Shown: positions 46,748 to 57,843 of the stretch, one piece after another | Layout: each line of letters opens with the position of its first letter | Position numbering within the stretch: the first letter of the stretch is position 1 | NCBI RefSeq assembly: GCF_037392515.1 | Contig: NC_090288.1 | Coordinates: 56,839,673-56,903,672 of the forward strand | Direction of reading: 5' to 3' | Length of the DNA: 64,000 nucleotides | DNA from: Haliotis asinina | Lineage: Eukaryota; Mollusca; Gastropoda; Lepetellida; Haliotidae | Translations under genes and position numbers: made by a program | The notes under the pieces: generated by a model | What the model saw: only the letters and a program-made list of their open reading frames with translations | Told to the model about the DNA's origin: nothing | The model's database searches: none

Positions 46748-49700
46748 ATGACAGAAGCAACGGGTAAATAAATATGAGTGCACTAAACATCTAGCTGGTT
46801 AATTTTTTTCTAAAAACATCACTTTTCAGGTCATGAATGTTTGGTGGTTGTTCCTACAAATTACTGAACAGTATGGCAGGCTTATCACGTAGTGTTAGCT
46901 TGACGTGGGGTAGCGTTGTGGTTAAAGCGTTCGCTTGTCACGCCGAAGACCCGGGTTCAATTCCCCGCATGAGTACTCTGTGTGAAGGCTATATTTGATG
47001 TCCTCTGCAGTGGTATTGCTGGAATAGTACTATCAGCGGCGTAAAATTGAATTCACTCCCTCAATGATGTGCAGCAGAGCACGCCAATGCAAGGGGCAGA
47101 CGTTATGAACCGCTTTGATGGAACCACCTGGACGGGCATAGTCGGGGAGTAATTGAATACCCACGACACTGTACGTTCTGTTGTATCCAAATGACAATGT
47201 GAGGATCCGGGCTCCTGTCGTAAGAAGCGACTAACGGTATCGGGGGGTGAGGCTGCTGCACTAGTTCAGCCATCGGTGTTCATGGTTTTGGTCACTGGAT
47301 TGTCTGCTCCAGAACCGATTATTTACTGCCGTCGCCATATAGCTGAAAGCGGCGTTCAACAAAACAAGCATACCCACGTGCCGTAACTCGACCGATCGTC
47401 AATGGCTTTTGCCACAGACCGACATTTGCTGATTGGCAAACGTTACGTACTTATACGTAAGTTACGTAAGTTACGTACGTTACGTACACTGGCAGCAAAC
47501 TTTCCAAACAAATCTTGAATGGTTCAGTTATCCTTACATTTCCGTTAAGCAGATATCAAAGCAAAAGTGATAAGCAAATACGGGAATGTTCCTGTTTATC
47601 CACAGGCAAACTGTAGCTCAAATGGGGCTCCGCAGCATAGAGAAAATGCCCAGTCTTCTTATATGCGAGCGAACTATCCTCGCTTCAGTTCCAAAAGAAA
47701 ATTTTCCATTCCCCCTTCCAGCCTCCGGTTCAACAGAGTGAAGGAACAGGAGGGTATTATTCCATATGGAATACTTACAGTTATCTCACCTGCTTCATTC
47801 GCCCATTACCCATTTCGCTACAATTTGCCTGTGGTTCCTCGATAGAATTATTTGATTTTACGTCACTTCTCTCACAGTTTACCCTCCAACCTTGACCGAG
47901 TTGAGAGCCTTGTCTGAACAAGAAAGCTTGGAATGTACGGAAGAGGAACTCGTCACCGTACAAGGTAAATATTCCTTGTCTCCAGTCGCAAAATAGACAT
48001 TAATGTGAAATACGTCGATGAATGAGCATTGCATACTGCAGCTATGAATATATACATTCCTAAAACTATTAGAAACCAGTGAAAATAGGGGTCATAATTG
48101 GTCTTCAAGCAACCCCTGCTTGTCGACAGAGGCGACTAACGGGATCGGATGGTCAGGTTTGCTTGCCACATGTCATCGTACCCCAATGGCATAGATCAAT
48201 GCTCATGATGTTGATCACTGGATTGCCACGTCCAGTCTCGATTATTTACACCACCGCCATGAATGCGACATTAAACATGTAACAACCAAAACAATCAAAC
48301 TGCGAACGCTTTTAGATGCATTATTATTTCCTGCAACAACAACAACAACAACATCATCATCATCATCATCATCAACAACAACAACAACACATTATTTGCT
48401 GATGTCTGTAGAGTTTGTTTCCCTTGCACAAGTAACTCTGAGTATGTTTCTGGAACTGGCAATCTGCTGCATTACTGTAATTTGTCGTCTATTAGGTTCG
48501 TGTTGAGTATATTTATCATTTCATTTCCATACCAAGAGTTAGGTAGGGTTCTGGTCAAAAGAGTGTTTCAATCTGCGAATCATCTGACATACGCTCTTCA
48601 GCATTGTTTTAAAGTGACTCGTGACCCAGTCAAGGCGGGGCTTGGATTGGTGGCCTTAAGTTTGTCGTTCCATTACGCCCGGGACTGACTGTTAATGTTT
48701 GGGAAATGATTTGGAATGAACTTCAGCTGATATTATATGTTGTAGAAAGAAATGATTTGCTTAGGAGATATTTTGTTAATAAATGTAGATGCAGAAACAT
48801 TGCGAAAATATTTGAACTTGCATATGGAGCATTTTCTGCCCAACACATAAATATGATAGTCATGTGGGAGATTTCTGAGTGTGATAGATCCTGCTTTAAT
48901 TGACAGAGTGTTTCTACTACACCATGAATGCGTATGCGGCGATAGAAACGTTACCCGAGCCGCGTCTTGACGTGAAGTATCCTCGAACAGCCGGCCCTCT
49001 GCCCTCAGGGGAAGACAACCCATACAACGCATGGTAAGGCAACATGTGATAATAGTCTCGACACTGGTCTTTTGCGGAAGGAACGCTGTCGCCTTTCACC
49101 ATGGAAATCCAATGTCTTAGGCCCATTAGGTCAGTCAAATAGCAGATAGCCAACCAACATCAGCGACATTATTTCCCGAACACGCCATACTGTGCCACCA
49201 ATCAGGTTGTTTTGTAGTGGACAATACTCGGGGTTCCAGATAATATTTCAACATCGGGAGTTCGTACTCCTTATTTTTTCGATATAGGAGTACTTAAACC
49301 CTTAAAGTACATGTAGAGAACTAAATGGAATTAAATGGAGTATCAGTAATTGTGTATTTCGTTTCATATATGCACCTCAACATTTCTACGCTTGTGTAAA
49401 CAGGTCAATATATATAATAACAGAATACTTTTTCAAATAAATACGTGCGTAAATGATCCTAAGACCGTACACCATTGCTGTGGAGCGTATCTGCTACGTT
49501 GTCTAATTATTTCCTACCGTATGGTGCATATTTTCATCCTTAGATACGCTGGTACGGCCCTTATCTGGATCCTGCTTGAATACGATAAAGACCCATATGG
49601 CCAACGTGATCGACTTAGATTATACAATATGCCAAATGGGTGACGTTGGACGTGTCTGGAATGTTTGGGGACTTGTTGAGAGTTTGATTTTCATTTGAAG

Positions 49701-52700
49701 TTACGAATATTTCCTTTTTCGAACTTTTCTCTATATCTCCGTATGTGACCGCGGGAGAAGTGAAAACCCTGACGGTGTAAGAAAAGGTTATTTGTCAGCC
49801 ATTTTATTTTTCAAAGCAACACATCGATATACTATGTTCAGGAATTTTAAAACGTAACATTTTCATTTGGCCTGCAAGAATCCTTTGAATGCTTTGTCTT
49901 TTACTTTCAATGTGAGGTTTGCCAAGTGCGACGTACAGAGCGCTGAGTCGGGTGCTCTGAAAGACAAGACTATTGGTATATCCGAGAACATCGGTCTAGC
50001 TGAGATCGCAATGAGCCCATCAGTTCTGCTGGGAGACTACGTCCCGGAGTACGATGCCACGGTCGTCACCAGAATCCTCAGTGAAGGTATCATTCACACA
50101 ACAGCCACGAGAACAATTGTTACTTATTAATTTAGTGGCTAGATGAGCTCAGATTGTGATCTCACTGGTAATATGTCAGCAGGAACTTGATGTAATTGAA
50201 CTTGCTGCAACAAAACATAGTTCCTTAGACATACATCCTGTTCCTTAGATATACATCCTGATCAAAGGTAAGGTATGTACTGAGTAAGTAGAGCCACGCA
50301 GACCTGAGTTAGTTATAGAGGTTATACAATGTTTGCAAATAACCCTGAAAAGCTTCAGACCCTAAGGACCTAGAACCATTAAGACCTATAGATCCTGACC
50401 AGAATGCTTAGGTCATATATGTTAGCTACAATATAAGTACAAGTAATTCTCAGCAAATGCAATTGGGATAACTAAGAAACTAACGGGCCCACGGAGCGAC
50501 TTTTATCTGGAACCTTGGTTATATAATACAAATGCCGGATAGATGATATCCGAGCGTCCGTCAGACACTATTTCAAGAATTTGCAGGCAACTGAGGACTG
50601 GGTAGCTCAGTGTTCTTCCTGTCCACCACTGGATTGTCTGGTCAAATATTTCAAGACAGCAGTCATGTTGCAGGATTTGTGTTGAAGTTTACGTTAATCA
50701 GTTGATGTTCATCATCTGGGCTCCGTCTCATTTTGTCCTTCGACAGGTGGTAACATCATTGGAAAGACCGCTAACAGCTCCACCAGTGGCAGTGGGTTTG
50801 TTGAAAACCCACATGATAAAACCCGTCTGGCTGGAACCGGTGATTCGGGAAGTGCTGCACTGGTAAGATGAAACGGGAATTTCCCATACGAACCAAATAA
50901 ACCTGCCACATGTGAGTACGTGAGGGTGGTTTGCGCGGCTCTGAACCGTTGTCAAGTATTTTCGCGGCAGAGAGCCCGCGAACGTTTTAACCACTTTATC
51001 AACACGAACCCGGGCTCGTTTGAGTTTCAAAATACAGTGGATGAGTGAGTGAGTGCGTCTACGTGGTTTTACAACGTTTTTAGCAATATTCCAGCAATAT
51101 CACGGAAAGGTACACCAGAAATGGGCTTCACACATTGCACCCATGTGGGGAATCGAACCCGGTGGGTTGACGCGACGAGCAAACGCTTTAAACAATGGGC
51201 AATCCCTCCACCCTTCCATAATGAAATGTACAGAGGAATACCGGTAAAGTTTCTGTACATCGTACAGTATTACTGAGGAAGAAAATCGCAAGGGTATTAA
51301 ACAAACAAACCCTGTTAAATAAAATGCGTTTTACTCAAGACAGCAATACTTAAACTAGTCTAAATTGACGTAGCTTCGATATTATAGATTATTCTTGTCT
51401 CCTTTTAGATTATATTAAATTTTTGTTGATTTTGTTTTTAAATCTGAACACAAAAATCTAAACTCGGTAACACTGCAACGTGTACACTTATCAACCATGC
51501 AATCTACCATCACTGTTATGTGAACAGTTGTAGATATGTTGCAAATGGTGAAGCTGGTTAATGTGACAGTTGTGATATTTTGACCAAGGTTTCTGGTGGT
51601 CAACTGGACATGGCTGTGGGACTAGATCACGGAGGGTCACTACGCATTGCCTCCAGCTGGACCGGACTTGTCGGACTTAAACCTACCTATGGTCTTGTTC
51701 CTTACACAGGGATCATAGCGTCCGAGGTGACATTAGACCACGTGGGACCCATGGCCAAAACAGTTAGCGATTGTGCAACTCTTCTCCAGGTCTGTTCTTG
51801 TTTAGTCGCTGTGCACAGAAATGCATTAAAATCTATCTCGGGACTATAGCTGAATTAGATATAACGAAAATGTAAAAATTTAAGTGACACAAAACTTGAA
51901 AATGAGCATCTTGTATCAGCAAGTGTGTATTCATCCTGTCATGAGCCAGGCTTTCATTCTCTACCATGCCAGTAATTTTCTTGTTTCCCATTCCCATTCG
52001 TAACAACTCGTGTCATTCCGGCAAACCGGATTGCGCCTCGCTCCCTCCTCTTGGCCATGTTTGCAACTGGGCCCTGTCTGAACGGACACGGAGATGAATA
52101 GTCTAGTACTATTGGTATTACCAAGGAAGGAAAACTCGGAATTTCCAAAACACGGCTACCCCTAGAATATTCTGTATCTTTTCATAAATCAACAACTATA
52201 CACTCTTCACTTCTGTAAACACGTTTCATTGTCGAAAGGTGTTGATTCTTTACCTCAAAGTTTATGTTGAACTTGAGTTTTACATAATTCAACGGTTCCG
52301 CTATTTGCGTGCATCATTATGCGTTTTGCTACGCGCGGAAGAGGAAGGAAGATGCGAGTAGTTACGAATGTCCTATTCCTTTCCCACCCGGTAATTCCAT
52401 TCTTATATAAGTATTAACATTCTCATCTCCATTTTCCCCGGCTTCTATGGGAATATAAGCCACCGTGTAGCAAGTAAGTACTCTTATCATTGTACATGAA
52501 AGTGCGGTCACCTTGAGCGTTCCTCATCTGCTTGTTGATAAATTGTTTCCGAAGCAAATCAACGCTATCTGCATCATGAATCAATAGAAACTGTTACTAT
52601 TTAATGTATGTATGTATGTATGTATGTATGTATGTATGTATGTATGTATGTATGTATGTATGTATGTATGTATGTATGTATGTACACAGACACGAAAACA

Positions 52701-55700
52701 TGGGTATTTAGGTTATTTTAACTCAAGTGTACAATGATAAACTATAACAGTCACAAATAAACCAGTTTCAACATCAACCCCAGGTTCTCTCTGGGACTGA
52801 CAACAGCCTTGACCCACGCCAACCAACAACACTGGAGTCCATTAACTTCACCGGAAAGGTACTGTAGCCATAATGGCGGCTGTTTATTCGCGAACCAGGG
52901 AATCCGCATAAACTGAATCCTGAATTCCAAACTGTATCATACCTCATAACAAATATAGTTTGGTTTGTTGTTTAACACAGAGGTCTGTAAATAATCGAGT
53001 CTGACACAGAGTTCTGTAAATAATTGAGTCTGACCACAGTGAACACATCAATATGTACACTTTTTACGGGTGTTACGTCCAAAAGGTTAGATATTGGAGG
53101 CTGGTTAATTCCTGGAATTGACGATGTATCATTATTGATGTGGTAATGGCCTAAGAAAACCTTTCAATGACTTACTTTGACATGTTATTGAGCAGTAGGC
53201 AAACATCTGCCGATGCCACTAAACAATTAAACAGCCTAACGTTACAGTAATAGATACAATGGGCTGTTCTGCAGCAGTTGGAGGAGTCTATTGATGACTG
53301 TCGTATTGGGCTGTTGGAGGAAGCCTTTGACTGCGCGGATGAGGAGGTGGCTAAACTAGTCAAGAAAGCTGCCAGGAAACTGAAATCAAAAACCACCGAG
53401 ATTGACAGTGTTTCAGTGCCGGACCACGTACACGGTTTGTCTTTCGGAATAGTTTCAAACAAACCGTTTTGGTGTCACCCATTATACGCGGGGTAGCCTA
53501 GTAGTTTAAGCGTCCGCTCTTCACCCCGAAGACCCCGGTTCGATTCCCCACATGGATACAATGTTTAAAGCCAATTTCTAGCATCATTGCTGAAATACAC
53601 TTTAAAGCGGCCTAAAATCATTCCAATTCACTCACCTTGTATATTCCATATAATGTCGAACGCCAGGCACGGATACAATAAGAACCATATTTTGCTGATT
53701 TCAATAACGACAACGTCTTTAGCAGTGCATACCATCCTCGATAACTCCAGGGTACACGTTCCGACAAGTTTCCACTATACCCTGGATGCATCTACAGCTC
53801 AGCTCGATAAATCTACCACCTCCCTGAGCCGTCTTTTTATCCAATCAGGTGTGTACGCTGAGAAGTTGAGCGAACCAATCACAACTCACTTTCACTTTCT
53901 AAAAATTATCTTACCAATTGAACTTGGCAACACAGACCGTGCAGGGGTTCTCTGAAAGAGGAGAAGAAGTTCTTGTTTTGAACCTATCAATTTGTCTGCA
54001 TGATTTTCCCCAAACCTGAACAATTCCTCGCAGCTACGACCGCTGTTTTTGTTGACTCTCTCAAGCTCGGTTGTAACTGCGGCTTAACTGATTGGCTACT
54101 GTGAGAATGCGGAGCCAGCAAAAGGAGGCAATTAATTATCGGGCCGTAGATGCATAAGGAGTATAGAGGAGACCTATCGGAACATATGCCCTGGATATAT
54201 CAACGATGAATGTATACACGACATGGACAAAGCCTTGCAAAGTCTAGATCACCATTTACCATGCAGACGTATAAATGTATACAAAACATGCATCCGTGTA
54301 TCGATATGTTCCCCTAAACCCACAGAATAAATCATTAAATCATATAAAAAACATATCATGTTTTGCTCAAAGGTCGAGCCATCTGGGGGTGTATATTCCT
54401 GCAAGGATCGGTCAAGACTCTGACCGAAGGGAAAGGCATGTATGATTATTTTTTTCTGAAGTAGGTGTAGCTACTCTGAGTACATGTACGTTGGATTGAT
54501 TCCAATTACTCGAACAGTGAGAGTCGTGGCATATTTAAGCATATTATTTCCTCTAGAAAACCCAAGTATGTTCACACAGTTTAAATTACTGAATAACTAA
54601 TGAAAGATCAGAAGGATATGAAAGCATTTTAACATTATGTAGTTCAGTTATGTTAATGCTCAATCTAACTTAAAATGGCATTGGTTTGGTTTCCATTCGC
54701 ACATGGAGAATCTATTTACCGGGTTGTATTTTAATATGTTCATTTGTGCACCTAGGAATAGGAGATGGCTTCAAGGGTTACTATCCTGGCAGTCTCCATG
54801 ATGCACTGACTGCGACACTGGGAACGGAATCCAGTAAGCTGCCTGCCATGTCCAAGACTGTGTATCTCACTGCCAAGTATGTCAACCAGGAGACCAGCAA
54901 CAAGTTCTACTGCAAGGCCCAGAATCTCAGTCTCAAGCTGAAGGCAGCGTATGACCAAGCCTTGGAGAAGTATGACGTGCTTGTCATGCCTACAGTGCCC
55001 TTCACTGCACCTACGTACACCAGTCAGAACAATATGACATCAGGTATGACAAGCAGAAAGATGACTTTGTTTGTTCAATGTTGCTCTCCACGTTTGGGTC
55101 AAATAATGGCATTTGGATAAGTGATCTAACTGAATATTTGAAAAATGTTTGTTGGCATCATGATCCTTGGGCTTTTCTTTATTAAACACATCTCTTTCTC
55201 AGACTGTTTCAACATATGCAGAGAAACTGTGAGTCGCTTGACAGGCCTGATACTACTGACACCATGAGATGCTCTTGAAGGGAAGGTGCACTAGATTAGC
55301 AAGTGGTTGGGGTAGCCAAGTCATTAAAGGTCACTCGCCATGAGATCCGTGTTTGATTCTCCACCTACGTACAGTGTGTGAAGCCTATTGCTGGCATCCC
55401 GTTTTGTGATATTGCTCCGTTTTGTGATATTGCTGAAATATTGCTAAAAGCGACGTAACAGTAAACTCACTCACTCACACTTGCACGTAAAGCCATGATG
55501 ACATCCATGTGTCTGCTTCAGGCGACTACTTCAACGGCATGGAAATGGTGACCAACACGTCTCCTTTCAACTGCACTGGCCACCCAGCTCTCACTATCAA
55601 CACTGGGAGTATTGACGGTCTGCCAGTTGGCATGATGTTGGTTGGCCGCCACTTCGATGAAGAATTGTTGTTGCGGCTGGCAAAAACGTTCGAGGGGGTT

Positions 55701-55748
55701 CGAGATCAGAAGGAAGAAGACATGGAAATAGCACCCAATGAAGATTAG
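46748..55748 (+). CDS. Amidase-signature family protein (11 coding exons, 509 aa), possibly catalytically inactive
   Basis: Exons: 46748-46763, 47878-47964, 48907-49033, 49917-50086, 50747-50862, 51589-51789, 52784-52858, 53275-53434, 54373-54435, 54756-55043, 55522-55748. Total 1,530 bases, with all phases joining and no internal stop. The protein follows bacterial-type enantioselective amidases in order: [149 protein letters not shown]. The family hydrolyses amides with a Ser-cisSer-Lys triad. Here the nucleophile Ser189 remains, but the Lys position (ALKDN in relatives) reads GISEN (Ser99) and the cis-Ser position (AGGSS) reads AGTGD (Gly165). There is no signal peptide. It may be a pseudoenzyme. 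An alternative is early pseudogene decay. No AATAAA was seen just downstream. Confidence 0.85.
46910..47062 (+). repeat. SINE family B copy in amidase intron 1
   Basis: GGGGTAGCGTTGTGGTTAAAG (A box), B box GGGTTCAATTCCCCG, GTGTGAAGGCTATATTTG, GGTATTGCTGGAATAG, GCGGCGTAAAATTGAATTC. Confidence 0.85.
47200..47366 (+). repeat. SINE family A copy in amidase intron 1
   Basis: GAGGATCCGGGCTCCTGTCG, GCGACTAACGGTATCGG, GGATTGTCTGCTCCAGAACC, GATTATTTACTGCCGTCG, then a shortened tail GAAAGCGGCGTTCAAC. Confidence 0.8.
48088..48285 (+). repeat. SINE family A copy in amidase intron 2
   Basis: GGTCATAATTGGTCTTCAAG, AGAGGCGACTAACGGGATCG, CCACATGTCATCGTACCCC, GATTGCCACGTCCAGTCTCG, ATTATTTACACCACCGCC. The tail is truncated. 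Confidence 0.8.
48334..48390. repeat. (CAA)n(CAT)n microsatellite
   Basis: A compound trinucleotide run in amidase intron 2. Confidence 0.95.
49229..49574 (-). mobile_element. Non-autonomous TIR element (hAT-like), copy 2, in amidase intron 3
   Basis: Ends are CGGGGTTCCAGATAA (49229) and TTATCTGGATCCTG (to 49574). Read on the minus strand it aligns along its whole length with the element at 61950-62353 (CAGATAAGGGC, CTCCACAGCAATGGTGTACG, CGTATTTATTTGAAAA and other blocks). No transposase. The target-site duplication is not clear. Confidence 0.7.
50605..50680 (+). repeat. SINE family A fragment in amidase intron 4
   Basis: CCACTGGATTGTCTGGTCAA and neighbouring bases only. The flanks are eroded. 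Confidence 0.55.
50747..50862 (+). CDS. Amidase exon 5 (carries the altered cis-Ser site)
   Basis: Acceptor TCGACAG before 50747 and donor GTAAGA after 50862. It encodes [17 protein letters not shown], then [20 protein letters not shown]. Relatives have AGGSSSGSAAL at the end; here GGSS is replaced by GTGD. About seven residues that relatives have after the GK (a CEDFCFSGG-like segment) are also missing. Exon phase is preserved. Confidence 0.85.
51044..51213 (-). repeat. SINE family B copy in amidase intron 5
   Basis: Reverse tail GTGAGTGAGTGCG, TTTTAGCAATATTCCAGCAA, ACACCAGAAATGGGCTTCAC, GGGGAATCGAACCC (reverse B box), and an eroded A box. Confidence 0.85.
51589..51789 (+). CDS. Amidase exon 6 (nucleophile Ser motif)
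   Basis: Acceptor GACCAAG before 51589 and donor GTCTGT after 51789, phase 0 on both sides. It holds [20 protein letters not shown], then the strongly conserved [13 protein letters not shown] and [11 protein letters not shown] possible relic of this exon lies at 5505-5640. Confidence 0.88.
52604..52684. repeat. (TATG)n tetranucleotide microsatellite
   Basis: About 20 uninterrupted TATG units in amidase intron 6. It is likely to vary in length between individuals. Confidence 0.97.
52963..53050 (-). repeat. SINE family A fragment with a local duplication
   Basis: TCTGTAAATAATCGAGTCTG and its close copy TCTGTAAATAATTGAGTCTG lie 32 bases apart. Only this core of the SINE remains (intron 7). Confidence 0.65.
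53275..53434 (+). CDS. Amidase exon 8 (tandem NAGNAG acceptor)
   Basis: The acceptor region reads CTGCAGCAG, so splicing can include or skip one Gln codon (start 53275 or 53278). The donor is GTTTGT after 53434. It encodes [17 protein letters not shown] and a Lys-rich helical segment. Confidence 0.8.
53489..53634 (+). repeat. SINE family B copy in amidase intron 8
   Basis: GGGGTAGCCTAGTAGTTTAAG, B box CCGGTTCGATTCCCC, AATGTTTAAAGCCAATTTC, then a shortened body and ATTCACTCACC tail. Confidence 0.85.
54373..54435 (+). CDS. Amidase exon 9 (63 bases, GC donor)
   Basis: Acceptor CTCAAAG before 54373. The donor is GCATGT after AAAG at 54435. Only this junction keeps the phase into exon 10 and gives [15 protein letters not shown], which matches relatives. 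It encodes [20 protein letters not shown], aligning with the VAIWNAIAVEG-like region of bacterial amidases. Confidence 0.75.
55303..55476 (+). repeat. SINE family B copy in amidase intron 10
   Basis: GGTTGGGGTAGCCAAGTCAT (A box), GTTTGATTCTCCACC (B box), GTGTGAAGCCTATTGCTGG. TCCGTTTTGTGATATTGCT-type sequence is present twice in a row. Tail ACAGTAAACTCACTCACTC. Confidence 0.85.
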
Positions 55749-57168
55749 ACGCTGATGTATATCCGTGTTCACAACAACAGGCTACAGATATTGATGTCAA
55801 TTTTGAAAGTCACCAGTAAAAATTGGACAATGCACAAACACTGGCTTAGGAGCACATCGTATTGACTCAAGACTTTCTGTTGTAGTCATGCATTTCGCCA
55901 GGAAGTGATTGTATGTTTCAGTTTAATGCACCTTTACATATGGGGTTAGGGAAACGTTACTTGACAATATCGGATCCATGACATTTCAGTAACTTGGCCT
56001 TATCAGAGTAGTACTGCATCTGAATTATCACACTTTTGTTAACGGACAGAACGTGAAAACCGTAAGATGACAATATTGGTTAAAAACAACAAACTTGTAA
56101 TCTTAGTTCGTGAAAATACCATGCCTTAGAACTAAACTGCAACGTACTTTCCTCTTCGTAAATACAGAAACATACAAAAACACTCTTAACCCGTTAATGG
56201 ACTTTGCATTAACATACACGCTTTGTATTGATATGTTAACGACGTGGTTCGTGGTTAAAATGTCACTTTTTACGTGCTGTCTGAATCTGTTTGGCAGAGA
56301 TATGATTCATCGACTTAAAGTTACACCACACTCTACATTACTGCCTCTCCCACGCTACGATATAACTTCACATCAGATATTATATCAAATGTTACCTGCA
56401 CTTTGAAACGCGTACGTTTTGTAGATTACCCGTTTAATTTTACTTCAGCTAGCATAGCAGCCGTGAAAAACGGGAACAAATTTCGTATTGCACACCGATA
56501 ATGTAATATTGGGAAAACATACGCCATTTGCCTAAGCTGTACAGTATATGGACTACTTCAGGTTCAGCTGACTTTGTTGAGGACCTACACCTGTTGTCCA
56601 TCGGGTAGACGCTTCAGTCACCTTTCCTGCACCTTCTCAAGCAATCCAGTAATTATCACCGCAATTAGCTTGTGTATCACCTTCAGGTCTCATTAAGTGG
56701 GATCTTTGTGTATGCATACACAATATACATGCATGTTGTCGTTCGGTTAAAATGGCTCGTTTGTCATTTGCCTGGCTTCTTTGCCCGCACAATGAACATG
56801 CATTTAGCTGTATTGTTGAAGTAGTTCCTTGCTGATTACACTGATACTGTTCTGTTCTGGTAGCCTGGTTTAAGTTATTTTATCACCAAGATCTGTATTA
56901 TTTACGGTTCTGCTGAATTAATTCTGATATTATTAAACCCGAGTGCACAATTTACATGAAGTTATCTGTTCTGTCAAAATGCTTACACTTTAATTATTTT
57001 TAACTGAGATCAATGTCATTTACATGCACAATATACATATTTCTTGTAGAATGGCTTCTTTATTTAACTGGACAGAAAGAATTGTCCTGTTACATTTGAC
57101 ATATATACTACTGGCAAAGTCCAACACGAGAACTTGCTTGTGTTGACAACGTTGTCCATTCGTGGATA
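55749..57168. other. Downstream of the amidase gene, no further gene seen
   Basis: Probably includes the amidase 3' UTR, though a canonical polyadenylation signal could not be picked. The open frame at 56110-56406 has no recognisable domain. Confidence 0.4.
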
Positions 57169-57246
57169 GTGTGACCAGCTGAATGTGTGACCAGCTGACT
57201 GTGTGATCAGACTGTGTGATCAGCTGACTGTGTGACCAGCTGACTG
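57169..57246. repeat. 16-bp minisatellite
   Basis: About five head-to-tail copies of TGTGTGACCAGCTGAC, one of them shortened, with C/T variation (GACCAG or GATCAG). Confidence 0.85.
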
Positions 57247-57486
57247 TTCTTTGGCGAACATCTGGTGCCATCACATATGATCAGGGATCCAATCATACAC
57301 AGTTCACAGCTATTTTTCCAGTAACACCAAACGGATTTTTTGAGCTGAGGATAGTCCAGACTGGGTATTTTGCATTGACGTGCTCTATTTAAAGACACTT
57401 GTTTGATTGGTGAGCTAAACTGCAACCTAGTTCAAAGTTTCTAGAAGTTCAAACTGTATTTTCTTGTATACTCTCTGCGTGACAAA

Positions 57487-57755
57487 GTTACATATAGAAC
57501 ATGAGGTTACGTGGGAGAGACGATGCTACATATATGACACAGTGTTACATACAGGATATGATATTACAAGTAGGTCACGATGTTACATGGAAAACTCGAT
57601 GTTACATGCAGAACACGACATTACATATTGGACATGAAATTACATGGGAGAGGCGATGTTTCGAATAGGAGACAATGTTACATAGCTATAGGGAACACTA
57701 CGTTACATATACGACACGACGTTACTTTGGAGACTCGATGTTACGAATAGTACGC
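57487..57755. repeat. 19-bp minisatellite, about 14 degenerate units
   Basis: Units begin GTTACAT or ATTACAT and end near GACACGAT. Most are exactly 19 bases and one is expanded near 57690. Copies differ at several positions, so the array is old. Confidence 0.85.
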
Positions 57756-57761
57756 ATTATC

Positions 57762-57843
57762 TTACCTCACACATAAGTGTCGCTTTCTGATTGGCTAGGT
57801 GCTTGTATATTGTTTTCAATGAACCTCTCTTACAAGCGAGGTA
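57762..57843. repeat. Short dispersed repeat, copy 2
   Basis: TTACCTCACACATAAGTGTCG, GATTGGCTAGGTGCT, CTCTTACAAGCGAGGTA. The same family as 40931-41011, immediately after the 19-bp minisatellite. Confidence 0.6.

Noticed and set aside
54436-54441. A GT donor four bases further on for amidase exon 9
   Set aside because: It would shift the frame into exon 10 and lose the conserved [14 protein letters not shown]; the GC donor preserves both.
57487-57755. A CRISPR array
   Set aside because: Units of 19 bases are contiguous with no spacers and the DNA is clearly eukaryotic; it is a minisatellite.
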